From contig NZ_WBIQ01000009.1 of assembly GCF_009749405.1 (NCBI RefSeq), forward strand, positions 1 through 64,000: 64,000 bases of DNA, given 5' to 3'. Origin of the DNA: Agromyces lapidis. Its GTDB lineage: Bacteria; Actinomycetota; Actinomycetes; Actinomycetales; Microbacteriaceae. The notes below the pieces were generated by a model. It searched no databases. It was not told the origin of the DNA and saw nothing but the letters and a program-made list of their open reading frames with translations. Below, piece by piece: positions 7,474 to 14,931 of this stretch. Numbering within the stretch: position 1 is the stretch's first letter; each line of letters opens with the position of its first letter. Position numbers and translations under genes: made by a program.

Positions 7474-8310
7474 ATGACCTCCACCACGACCTCCACCACG
7501 ACCTCCACCACCGCCGTGATCGGCGCCACCGGAAAGACCGGGCGTCGCATCGCCGACCTGCTCGACGAGCGCGGCCAGACCACGCGCCGCCTCGCTCGCG
7601 GCACGAGCCCGGCCTTCGACTGGGAGCAGCCGGAGGGGTGGGCCCGCGCGCTCGAAGGCGTCGAGGGTCTGTATGCGGCCTACGTTCCCGACCTCGCCGT
7701 GCCCGGAGCCGACGACGACATCGCGCGTCTCATCGAGGTGGCACGCGGCGCCGGCGTTCGCCGCGTCGTACTGCTCTCGGGCCGTGGCGAAGACGGCGCC
7801 CGCGCCTGCGAAGAGCTCGTGCTGAACGCCCCGGGCATCGCGGGCACGGTCGTGCGCGCCAGCTGGTTCACGCAGAACTTCACCGAGGGGATGCTGCGTG
7901 GCGCGGTGGCGACCGGAGTGCTCGCGATGCCCGCCGGCGACGTGCGCGAGCCGTTCATCGACGTCGACGACATCGCCGCAGTCGCCGTCGAGGCACTCAC
8001 CGGCGACGGCTACGCGGGTCGCGTGCTCGAGGTGACCGGGCCCGAGTCGCTGACGTTCGCCGAGGTCGCGAGCCTGCTCTCCACGGCCACCGGGCGAGAG
8101 ATCGTCTACGTGCCCGTCACGTTCGACGAGTTCTTCGCCGCCGTCGCCGAAGAAGACGGCCCCGAGGTGGCGACGATGCTCACCGAGCTTTGCCGCGAGG
8201 TGCTCGACGGCCGCAACGAGGCCGCGACCGCCACGGTGGGCGAAGTGCTCGGGCGGCCGGCGCGCGAGGTGCGCACGGTGCTCGCCGAGGCATCCTTCGC
8301 CGGCGCGTGA
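7474..8310 (+). CDS. NmrA-like NAD(P)-binding reductase (atypical SDR)
   Basis: A 278-residue atypical short-chain dehydrogenase of the NmrA/azoreductase type. The Rossmann motif is VIGATGKTGRRIA, followed by VRRVVLLSGRGED and the RASWFTQNFTEGML helix that is typical of NmrA-like quinone or azo reductases. It probably binds NAD(P)H in the cytoplasm. The first 12 residues are a (TSTT) low-complexity run coded by three tandem 12-bp units at 7477-7512. It is divergent from an AraC gene that likely regulates it. The substrate is unknown. Confidence 0.85.
   Translation: MTSTTTSTTTSTTAVIGATGKTGRRIADLLDERGQTTRRLARGTSPAFDWEQPEGWARALEGVEGLYAAYVPDLAVPGADDDIARLIEVARGAGVRRVVLLSGRGEDGARACEELVLNAPGIAGTVVRASWFTQNFTEGMLRGAVATGVLAMPAGDVREPFIDVDDIAAVAVEALTGDGYAGRVLEVTGPESLTFAEVASLLSTATGREIVYVPVTFDEFFAAVAEEDGPEVATMLTELCREVLDGRNEAATATVGEVLGRPAREVRTVLAEASFAGA
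7477..7512 (+). repeat. Three 12-bp tandem units at the 5' end of the NmrA-like gene
   Basis: Unit ACCTCCACCACG repeated three times (the last ends in C), directly after the ATG. Each unit adds TSTT in frame, so copy-number change would lengthen the N-terminus without a frameshift. Confidence 0.85.
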
Positions 8311-8390
8311 GGCGATGCGGCGTTCGTTGACGACCTCCGAGGCCGCGCCATTCCTGCTCGAACAGGAGACCTCTCCGAACGAGTACCTCG

Positions 8391-8978
8391 TCAGGCCCGG
8401 CGCAGGCCCATCGACACGTAGTCCGTGAAACCCGCGCGCTTGGCGAACCTCACCGCACGACGGCGGGTCTCGATGAAGCCGAGCTTGCGGTAGAGCCCGA
8501 GTGCGGGGGCGTTCGTGTCTTTGATGTCGCGCAGCACGAACTCGTCGTACGGCAGCTCCAGCAGCTTGCGCATGAGTGCGGTGGCCACGCCCTTGCCCTG
8601 GTGCTCGGGCGCGGTCGTGACGAACCCGATCTCGGCGAGCCCGGCACGTGCACCGTCGTAGGCCCCGACGAACTGACTCCGGACGATCCGATAGCTGATC
8701 GCGCCACGTATCCGCCCGAGCGCTCGCTGGAACGGGCGCTTCTCGGGGGCGAAGCATTCCTGCGCGCCTTCGGTGACCGACGCGATCGCGGCCGGCTCAC
8801 CGTCGACGAGCGCGACGTGGAACCGCTCCAAGATGACCATGTGCTCGAAGGCGTCGGCGAGCACACGCGGATCCTTGGAGAAGAACTCGAAGTCGTCGGC
8901 GAAGCCGTTCACGAGCACCTCGGTGATCTTTCGCCGGTACTCCTCGCCGAGTTCGTCGCCCCGCGTGATCTCGATCAT
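8391..8978 (-). CDS. GNAT-family N-acetyltransferase
   Basis: A 195-residue acetyltransferase. The acetyl-CoA loop is visible as GFVTTAPEHQGKGVATALM (Q/R-x-x-G-x-G/A motif), and the C-terminal part is NAPALGLYRKLGFIETRR, the usual motif B with GLYxxLGF. The acceptor substrate cannot be told from sequence. Its ATG overlaps the TGA of the upstream TetR gene by four bases, so the two are one operon and the enzyme is probably under TetR control. Confidence 0.85.
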   Translation of the reverse strand: MIEITRGDELGEEYRRKITEVLVNGFADDFEFFSKDPRVLADAFEHMVILERFHVALVDGEPAAIASVTEGAQECFAPEKRPFQRALGRIRGAISYRIVRSQFVGAYDGARAGLAEIGFVTTAPEHQGKGVATALMRKLLELPYDEFVLRDIKDTNAPALGLYRKLGFIETRRRAVRFAKRAGFTDYVSMGLRRA

Positions 8979-9583
8979 CTCTCTGCTCCTCCTCTGAGTG
9001 TGCGCAGCACCAGGTCGATGTCGGGCTCGGGCAGCGCGTCGCCCAACGCGAAACTCATCATCGTGAGCCCGGTGAGCAAGGCGAAGTAGTTCGCCGTGAC
9101 GCGAGCAGGATCGCCCGCCGCGAACTGCCCCGAGCGCTGTCCGCGGCGGACGAGGGCCGCGACCGCGTCCCAGAGCTCGCGCTGCGCCACGGCGAGCCGG
9201 CCGGCGGTTCCGACCGGGGTGTCGGTCGCGAAGCCGTGGTGCACCACCATGAAGAACTCGGCCGCCCCCTCGCCGTTCGCGAGATCGGCGAGGAACACCT
9301 CGGTGAACCCACGGATCTGCTCGAGCGGGTCGCCGTCGCCCGACAGGTGGGTCGCAGTCGCCCGGAGCCCGTCGGATGCCTGACCGAGGAGCGACTCGAA
9401 CAGCTCCTCTTTGCTTGCATAGTGCCGGTAGATCGATCCGGCGCTGAACCCGGCCTCGGCGGCGATCTGGCGCATGTTCGAGTCTGCGAAGCCTCGTCGG
9501 GCGAAGACCCGAACGGCGGCGGTCTCGATCGCCTCGCGGGTCGTGGCCCTCATGGCCTCGTTCTGCTCCGCCGTCCGCGCCAT
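8975..9583 (-). CDS. TetR-family transcriptional regulator
   Basis: A 202-residue repressor. The N-terminal HTH reads ETAAVRVFARRGFADSNMRQIAAEAGFSAGSIYRHYASKEEL in short: helix-turn-helix of residues about 20-60 with the classic IYxHFxxK-like IYRHYASKEEL. The C-terminal ligand domain is not assignable. The start at 9583 follows a GAAAGGG run. A perfect inverted repeat of AATGAAC/GTTCATT lies just upstream and overlaps a TATAAT box, which points to autorepression. It is co-transcribed with the overlapping GNAT gene. Confidence 0.9.
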   Translation of the reverse strand: MARTAEQNEAMRATTREAIETAAVRVFARRGFADSNMRQIAAEAGFSAGSIYRHYASKEELFESLLGQASDGLRATATHLSGDGDPLEQIRGFTEVFLADLANGEGAAEFFMVVHHGFATDTPVGTAGRLAVAQRELWDAVAALVRRGQRSGQFAAGDPARVTANYFALLTGLTMMSFALGDALPEPDIDLVLRTLRGGAER

Positions 9584-9598
9584 CCGATGCACCCTTTC

Positions 9599-9620
9599 AA
9601 TGAACTTTCGTTCATTATAT
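9599..9620 (-). promoter_or_regulatory. TetR operator overlapping a TATAAT -10 box
   Basis: AATGAAC, 4-bp gap, GTTCATT at 9599-9616 forms a perfect 7-bp inverted repeat. On the minus strand, TATAAT (9620-9615) overlaps it 32 bases before the TetR start codon. This placement fits autoregulation of the tetR-acetyltransferase operon. Confidence 0.75.
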
Positions 9621-9622
9621 GC

Positions 9623-9659
9623 GAAGCCGCCGACACCCGGTGAGGGCATCGGCGGCTTC
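9623..9659 (-). terminator. Hairpin downstream of the DUF4097 gene
   Basis: An 11-bp perfect stem (GAAGCCGCCGA / TCGGCGGCTTC) with a 15-base loop, 31 bases past the DUF4097 stop on the minus strand. No U-tract follows, which is usual in high-G+C actinobacteria. Confidence 0.6.
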
Positions 9660-9689
9660 GTCGCGAGCGGCGAGCGGCGGGCGACGGGC

Positions 9690-10361
9690 TCAGAGGCTGC
9701 GTGCCTCGATGTCGCCGTACGCGGTGGTCGCCGTGATGGCGAGCTCGGCGTCGGCGCCCTTGGTGTTGGTGAGCGAGTTCTGCACGCGGCCGTAGGTGGT
9801 GCCCGCATCGAGGGTCGCGGATGCCCCGCGCACGGCACCGACCGACAGGTTGCCGGCCTGCGCGCTCAGCACGACCGAGCCGCGCACGGCCTCGGCGATG
9901 CGGATGTCGCCCTTCTGGGTGCTGATCTCGGCCGGGCCGTTGAGGCGGCCGACCACGACGTCGCCGGCGAGTGCGGAGAGGCGCACGCTGTCGGCCTCGT
10001 CGATCTTGATCGCGCCGTTCGCGCCGTCGAACACGACCTCGCCGAGGCGACCGACTCCGCGGAACTCGGCGGCGGCCGCCTTCGCCTCGACGCGGGAGCC
10101 GGCGGGCAGCTGCACCGTGACCTCGACCGAGCCCGAGGGGCCGAGCAGCTGGTTGCCCGAGGGGGTCGCGATGCGCAGCACGCCGTCGCGGTAGTCGACG
10201 GTGGTCTCTTCGGCGACCTTGACGTCGCGGCTCTTCGAGGCGTTCGCGGGGCGGATCTCGACCGCGGTGTCGGCCCGGTCGGCGGCGATGACCTGCACGC
10301 GGCCTGCCGAGATGTCGAGCACTGCGGCGATGGGGGCGGGGGTGTCGAACTTCTGGACCAT
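9690..10361 (-). CDS. DUF4097-family beta-repeat protein
   Basis: A 223-residue protein made of short repeated strands (patterns such as DGVLRIAT, GAIKIDEADSVRL, GDVVVGRLNG, GDIRIAEAVRGSVVL, GNLSVGAV). These are typical of the DUF4097 (putative adhesin) right-handed beta structure. It has no signal peptide or TM segment, so it is probably cytoplasmic despite the adhesin label. It is divergent from the HTH/MarR fusion gene at 10597, an arrangement that suggests control by that regulator. Biochemical function is unknown. Confidence 0.85.
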   Translation of the reverse strand: MVQKFDTPAPIAAVLDISAGRVQVIAADRADTAVEIRPANASKSRDVKVAEETTVDYRDGVLRIATPSGNQLLGPSGSVEVTVQLPAGSRVEAKAAAAEFRGVGRLGEVVFDGANGAIKIDEADSVRLSALAGDVVVGRLNGPAEISTQKGDIRIAEAVRGSVVLSAQAGNLSVGAVRGASATLDAGTTYGRVQNSLTNTKGADAELAITATTAYGDIEARSL

Positions 10362-10448
10362 GATGATTCCTCTGCTGTCGGTGTTGCTTCCGTCGGTGTT
10401 TCTGATGTTGGTAACGCTACGTTGCGTTCACACATTGCACAACAACCG

Positions 10449-10545
10449 AATTGCAATTGTCGTAGGAAATCCCAGTTCATACGACATAAATCGTTGCAAC
10501 GGTGCAGAATCTAATGCAACTCCCGTCGTCCTCATCGTTGCAATG
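10449..10545. promoter_or_regulatory. Palindromic TTGCAA-type sites between DUF4097 and the HTH/MarR gene
   Basis: The 235-bp gap is unusually A+T-rich and carries AATTGCAATT (10449-10458), CGTTGCAACG (10492-10501) and CGTTGCAATG (10536-10545). The first two are perfect palindromes. They are candidate operators for the divergent regulator. Their arrangement (no spacer) differs from the 6-6-6 sites near 38.5 and 62.2 kb. Confidence 0.5.
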
Positions 10546-10596
10546 GATAGGGAACGAACGTCATACTGGGGCATCCAGCCGACGAAGGAGGCCGAC

Positions 10597-11382
10597 ATGC
10601 CGGGAGGCAGGCTCACCCAGCACGAACGCCAGCAGATCTCGCTGGGCCTCGCCGACGACCTCGCGTACGCCGAGATCGCCCGGCGCCTCGATCGCCCCAC
10701 CTCGACGATCACCCGCGAGGTGATGCGCAACGGCGGGCCGGCGGCCTACCGCGCCGACCTCGCCCAGCGGGCGACCGAGCGACGCACGCACCAGCGCAAG
10801 CCTGCGGCACCGCGCGGCCAGCAGGCGCCCCCGCAGGCCCACGGCCGCGACGCCGAGGCCGTGCACGAGTACGAGGAGGCGTTCATCACGATCCTCATGC
10901 AGTCGGGGCTCCCCCGCATGGCTGCCTCGGTGCTGACCTGCCTCTACACCTCCGACGCCGGCAGCCTGACCGCGGCCGAGCTCGTGCAGCGGCTCCAGGT
11001 GAGCCCTGCGTCGGTCTCGAAGGCGGTCGCGCTGCTCGAGAACGTCGGCCTCGTGCGCCGGGTCGTCGAGTCCGGCCGCCGCGAGCGCTACTCGGCCGAC
11101 AACGACGCCTGGTACCAGTCGATGCTCGCCGCGGCGCGATCGAACGCCGAGCTGGCCGAGACCGCCCGCCGCGGTGTCAACGTGTTCGGACGCGAGACCC
11201 CGGCCGGCAACCGGCTGCAGAACATGGCCCGCTTCGTCGACTTCGTCGGCGAGAGCATCGCCCGCGCGGCCGAGCAGGCCAGGGACATCCTCTCGACGAT
11301 GCCGGCGCCCGCGCCCGAACCCGAACCGACGTCGCGCGCCGATGCAGACCGGTCCGCCCCACCCGCCCGAGCCGAAGCCTAA
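10597..11382 (+). CDS. Regulator fusing an IS30-type HTH to a MarR/GbsR-like domain
   Basis: A 261-residue DNA-binding protein. Residues 1-60 resemble the N-terminal HTH_38 of IS30 transposases (GGRLTQHERQQISLGLA, YAEIARRLDRPTSTITREV). Then comes a basic Pro/Gln linker and a MarR/GbsR-like winged helix (AAELVQRLQVSPASVSKAVALLENVGLVRR). The C-terminal tail is acidic/proline-rich. It keeps no transposase catalytic domain, so it looks like a domesticated fusion. GAAGGAG lies 6 bases before the ATG. Its stop overlaps the response regulator stop (CTAA shared by both strands). It probably controls the divergent DUF4097 gene. Confidence 0.8.
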   Translation: MPGGRLTQHERQQISLGLADDLAYAEIARRLDRPTSTITREVMRNGGPAAYRADLAQRATERRTHQRKPAAPRGQQAPPQAHGRDAEAVHEYEEAFITILMQSGLPRMAASVLTCLYTSDAGSLTAAELVQRLQVSPASVSKAVALLENVGLVRRVVESGRRERYSADNDAWYQSMLAAARSNAELAETARRGVNVFGRETPAGNRLQNMARFVDFVGESIARAAEQARDILSTMPAPAPEPEPTSRADADRSAPPARAEA

Positions 11383-12056
11383 GGACTCTCCGCCCCGTCC
11401 CCGTCCTGCAGGAACGCAAGCACCGCCGCGACCCGGCGATGCACGCCGGTCTCGGGCAGCCGCAGCTTCGTGAAGATCGCGTTGACGTGCTTCTCGACCG
11501 TCGACGTCGACAGGAAGAGCGCCTGCTCGATGCCCGCGTTCGTCTTGCCCACCGCCATCTCGCGCAGCACGTCGAGCTCGCGCGGCGACAGCGTCGCGAG
11601 CGGGCTCGACGCCCCGGCCGCGCTGCGGCGGCGCACCAGGGTGTCGACGATCAGCGGGTCGATCACCGAACCGCCCACGCACACCTCGCGCAGCGCGTGC
11701 ACGAGGTCTTCGAGATCGCCGATGCGATCCTTCAGCACGTACCCGAGGCCTGCAGAGCCGTCGGCGAACAGGGCGAGCGCGTAGCTTTCGTCGGCGTGCT
11801 GCGACAGCACCACCACCCCGGTCTCGGGGTGCGCGGCGCGAATCGCGCGCGCCGCCTCGATGCCCTCCATGTGATGGCCGGGCGGCATGCGGATGTCGGT
11901 GAGCACCGCGTGCGGCGCAAGCCGCCGCACGGCGTCGAGCAGCTCGGTCGCGTTGCCGGTCGAGGCGACCACGTCGATCTCGCCCGAGTCCTCGAGCAGG
12001 CGCCGCAGCCCCTCGCGCACGAGGTAGTTGTCCTCGGCGATCACGACGCGCAGCAC
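11379..12056 (-). CDS. NarL/LuxR-family response regulator
   Basis: A 225-residue response regulator, the output partner of the histidine kinase at 12064. Receiver domain: acidic pair in VVIAEDNY, phospho-acceptor Asp54 in LTDIRMPP, Ser/Thr at VVLSQ and Lys109 in YVLKD. The C-terminal LuxR HTH (LSPRELDVLREMAVGKTNAGIEQALFLSTSTVEKHVNAIFTK, given here in short as about 160-205) is complete. It starts with GTG 8 bases after the kinase stop. A fragment of a paralog of this gene lies at 37245-37487. The likely targets are the divergent DUF6220/oxidase genes. Confidence 0.92.
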   Translation of the reverse strand: MLRVVIAEDNYLVREGLRRLLEDSGEIDVVASTGNATELLDAVRRLAPHAVLTDIRMPPGHHMEGIEAARAIRAAHPETGVVVLSQHADESYALALFADGSAGLGYVLKDRIGDLEDLVHALREVCVGGSVIDPLIVDTLVRRRSAAGASSPLATLSPRELDVLREMAVGKTNAGIEQALFLSTSTVEKHVNAIFTKLRLPETGVHRRVAAVLAFLQDGDGAESP

Positions 12057-12063
12057 TCCCGAC

Positions 12064-14208
12064 TCATCCAACGGCGGCGACCTCCGCTCCCGTCGCGGGG
12101 GCCACGCCGTCGACCGGCAGCTCGACGAGCAGGGTCGTTCCCGTCGGCTCGCCGGGCGAGACCCGCATCGTGCCGCGCAGCGCCGCGACCCGGTCGCGGA
12201 TGTTCGCGAGCCCGCCGCTGGCCACCGACGCCGGCACCACCTCGCCCATGCCGCATCCGTCGTCGCTGATCGCGATGCGCAGGTGCCCGTCGTCGCGCGC
12301 CAGCCCGACCGAGGCGTGCGACGCGTTCGCATGCTTGGCCGTGTTCGCGAGCGCCTCGCGCACCACGTAGTAGGCGGTCGTCTCGACCTCGTCGGAGAAG
12401 CGCTCGGCGCGCACGCCCTCATCGGCCTCGACCGTCAACGGGATCGGGTACCGCGCGACCCCCGACTCGACCGCCGCGACGAGCCCGTTGTCGCTCAGCA
12501 CCGGCGGGTGGATGCCCCGCGCGAGCTCGCGCAGGTCGGTGAGGGTCTCGCGGGCCTGATCCTGCAGTTCGGCCAGCTCGTCGGGCGTCAGCTCGCCGCG
12601 CTGCAGCCGGTTGCGGGCGAGCCGCAGCGCGGCGATCTGCGCCACCACGTCCTGCTGGATGCCGTCGTGCAGGTCGCGCTCGAGGCGTCGGCGCTCGTCG
12701 TCCTGCGCGGCGACGAGGCGCTCGCGCGACGCGGTCAGCTCGTCGAGCTGCTCGGCGAGCTGCTCGGTCAGGCGCACATTGGCCACGGATGCCGCGGCCT
12801 GGCCCGCGACCGTGCGCAGCAGCGCGCGTTCGGCGTCGCTGTACTCGCCGCGTCGCCGCGGGCCGAGCTCGATGCGGCCGAGCCGCTCGTCGCCGCGCAT
12901 CAGGTCGCACGACTCGGCCGGCTCGGCGGCGAAGGCGCCCGAACCGCCGGAGCCGCCCGAGCCGCCCGGGCCGCCGGCGGTGACAGATCCGCCCGAGGCA
13001 TCCACGTCGCCCGCGACGCCGACGGGCGCCGCGGCGAGCGCGCCGTCGGCCGTGGCGAGCCGGATCCGCACCCACGACGCGCCGAGCCCCTCGCGCACGG
13101 CCTCGGCCAGCCGGGTGAGCAGGTCGCGGGGCTCGACCGCCTGCTCGAGTCGAGCGCCGAGCTCGCTGAGCATCGTGAGCTGGCGGTCGCGGTCGCCGAA
13201 GACGGCGCGGAGGATCCACCGTTGCATCCAGGTGCGCAGCGGCAGCAGGCAGACGGCGAGGATGGTCGTGATGAGCACCGCCGGCACCACGCGCAGCTGC
13301 CCCGACAGCAGGATGGCGGGCGTCGCGACGGCGGCGGCGTAGACGACCGTGATGAGCAGGTTCGACGAGCGGGCGACGAGGCGACCCCGGTCGCCCGGCG
13401 CGATCTCGAACGCGCCCGAGCGCAGGATCCCGTGGATCGCGGCGATCGGCACCGCGATGAGCGAGGCGTAGACGAACAGGGCGATGATCCCGACGTCGGG
13501 CAGGAACGTCCACAGCGCGAACGCCACGACGGCGCCGGCGACGGTCAGCGCCATCACCCGCGTGCGTGCGCGCACCTCGGGCTCGCCGAAGAGGGCGCGG
13601 GAGGCGAGCACCGCCAGCCCGAGGGCGACGGCGGGCCAGGCCTGGTAGACGAGCAGGTGCACCGCGGGGGCGGCCCACTCGAGCCAGGGCACCACGTACG
13701 GGTTCGGGATTCCTTCGCCGCTGAAGCCGGCGTACGGCGACATCACCACGTGCGGCGTCGTGAGCAGCGTGAGCGGGCCGACGAGCATCGGCACCCAGAG
13801 GGTCGCGACGGCGACGCGCTGCCAGCGCCGCTCGACGACCCCGTCGGGGAACGTCGCGAAGACGATCAGGAACGCCGAGGTCGCCGTCGCGTCCGCCGTC
13901 AGCCCGAGCACGTTGAACAGCGGGAACCACGGCTCGACGACGATCTGCATGTTGCGCTGGATGAAGGTCTCGTACGCCGAGCCGACGAGCATCGCGGTCG
14001 CGGCGAGCGCGACGAGCACCGCGATGCGCGACGACGACACGGTGAGCAGCCACATGCCGAACACGAACAGCGGCAGCACGCCGAGCAACGGCCAGGCGAG
14101 GGCGTGATCGGCGTCGGCCTCGAGAAACCCGAGAACGACGACGACGTACCCCAGCGCGGCGACCCCGATCGGGCCGAGCGTCGCGAGGCACACCCACCTG
14201 CGTTGCAC
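12064..14208 (-). CDS. Sensor histidine kinase, HisKA_3 type
   Basis: A 714-residue membrane sensor kinase. The first 370 residues hold about ten hydrophobic segments in two blocks. A GAF-like part follows, containing a Gly/Ser-rich linker (GGPGGSGGSGGSG), then the dimerisation helix with the phospho-His in ERDLHDGIQQD, and a C-terminal ATPase with NTAKHANA and SDDGCGMGE. The start is the GTG at 14208, 11 bases after AGGAGG; an out-of-frame ATG lies between. It signals to the adjoining regulator and is divergent from DUF6220 and the multicopper oxidase, so copper or redox stress is a plausible but unproven signal. Confidence 0.9.
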   Translation of the reverse strand: MQRRWVCLATLGPIGVAALGYVVVVLGFLEADADHALAWPLLGVLPLFVFGMWLLTVSSSRIAVLVALAATAMLVGSAYETFIQRNMQIVVEPWFPLFNVLGLTADATATSAFLIVFATFPDGVVERRWQRVAVATLWVPMLVGPLTLLTTPHVVMSPYAGFSGEGIPNPYVVPWLEWAAPAVHLLVYQAWPAVALGLAVLASRALFGEPEVRARTRVMALTVAGAVVAFALWTFLPDVGIIALFVYASLIAVPIAAIHGILRSGAFEIAPGDRGRLVARSSNLLITVVYAAAVATPAILLSGQLRVVPAVLITTILAVCLLPLRTWMQRWILRAVFGDRDRQLTMLSELGARLEQAVEPRDLLTRLAEAVREGLGASWVRIRLATADGALAAAPVGVAGDVDASGGSVTAGGPGGSGGSGGSGAFAAEPAESCDLMRGDERLGRIELGPRRRGEYSDAERALLRTVAGQAAASVANVRLTEQLAEQLDELTASRERLVAAQDDERRRLERDLHDGIQQDVVAQIAALRLARNRLQRGELTPDELAELQDQARETLTDLRELARGIHPPVLSDNGLVAAVESGVARYPIPLTVEADEGVRAERFSDEVETTAYYVVREALANTAKHANASHASVGLARDDGHLRIAISDDGCGMGEVVPASVASGGLANIRDRVAALRGTMRVSPGEPTGTTLLVELPVDGVAPATGAEVAAVG

Positions 14209-14403
14209 GGTTCCATGCTCCTCCTGTCGGGTCGATCGCGGGAGGGGGTCTTCCCCGGCATCCCTTGGCAGGCAGCCCCCATGCGCGGTGCGGCGCGCCG
14301 CCATGCGGCATCCGGCTGCCACCGTTCCGGCGCGCTCCGCGACCCGACAGCGTGAAGGGCGAGCGGATGCCACGCACCGGCGCCGCACGAAGGAGAAGGC
14401 ATC

Positions 14404-14931
14404 ATGCGCAAGCTCTACACCGGCCTCGCCTGGACCGTCGCGGGCGCCGTCGTCGTGCAGGCCGCCGCCATCGCGTTCGCGTTCGGCGGCATGCTGAACC
14501 TCGTCTCGGAGGGCGGGGTCGTCGACAAGGCGCTGCTCGAGAGCTTCCAGGCTGCGGGCGTCGGCGAACTCGGGTTCATGATCCACGGCCTCGTCGGAGG
14601 CATCCTCATCCCCCTCATCGCGCTCACCCTGCTCGTCGTCTCGTTCTTCGTGCGGGTGCGCGGCGCGAAGCTGTGGGCGGCGACGGTCTTCGGGCTCGTC
14701 GCCCTGCAGGTGGTGCTCGGGTTCTCGATCACCGACGTGCCGTACCTCGGGCTGATCCACGGGGCGAACGCCCTGGCCGTGGTGGCCGCGGCCTCGGTCG
14801 CCGCGCTGCGCGTTCGGCGCGGGCGCACGACCGACGCGGGCGAGGCGAGCGGCGCCCGCGCCACAGCCGAGTCGGCCGACGCGCCACCGGCATCCCCCGA
14901 GGGGGCGAGCCCCGATGCCGTCACGGCGTGA
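14404..14931 (+). CDS. DUF6220-like four-helix membrane protein
   Basis: A 175-residue membrane protein with four predicted helices (about 7-31, 56-80, 88-108, 114-133) and a hydrophilic Ala/Glu/Ser-rich C-terminal tail. Histidines lie within the helices (MIHGLVGG, LIHGAN), as in DUF6220 and heme-handling membrane proteins. It overlaps the start of the multicopper oxidase by 17 bases, so they are translationally coupled. It probably works with the oxidase at the membrane. Heme or copper binding is inferred from the helix histidines only. Confidence 0.8.
   Translation: MRKLYTGLAWTVAGAVVVQAAAIAFAFGGMLNLVSEGGVVDKALLESFQAAGVGELGFMIHGLVGGILIPLIALTLLVVSFFVRVRGAKLWAATVFGLVALQVVLGFSITDVPYLGLIHGANALAVVAAASVAALRVRRGRTTDAGEASGARATAESADAPPASPEGASPDAVTA

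Noticed and set aside
5596-8310. 904-codon plus-strand frame across the hypothetical gene, the AraC gene and the NmrA-like gene
   Set aside because: Only its last 278 codons (from 7474) are the NmrA-like protein; the rest is arginine/histidine-rich shadow of other genes.
10492-10545. Same operator class as 38523 and 62199
   Set aside because: These TTGCAA palindromes have no 6-base spacer and no 33-bp pairing, so they probably belong to a different regulator.
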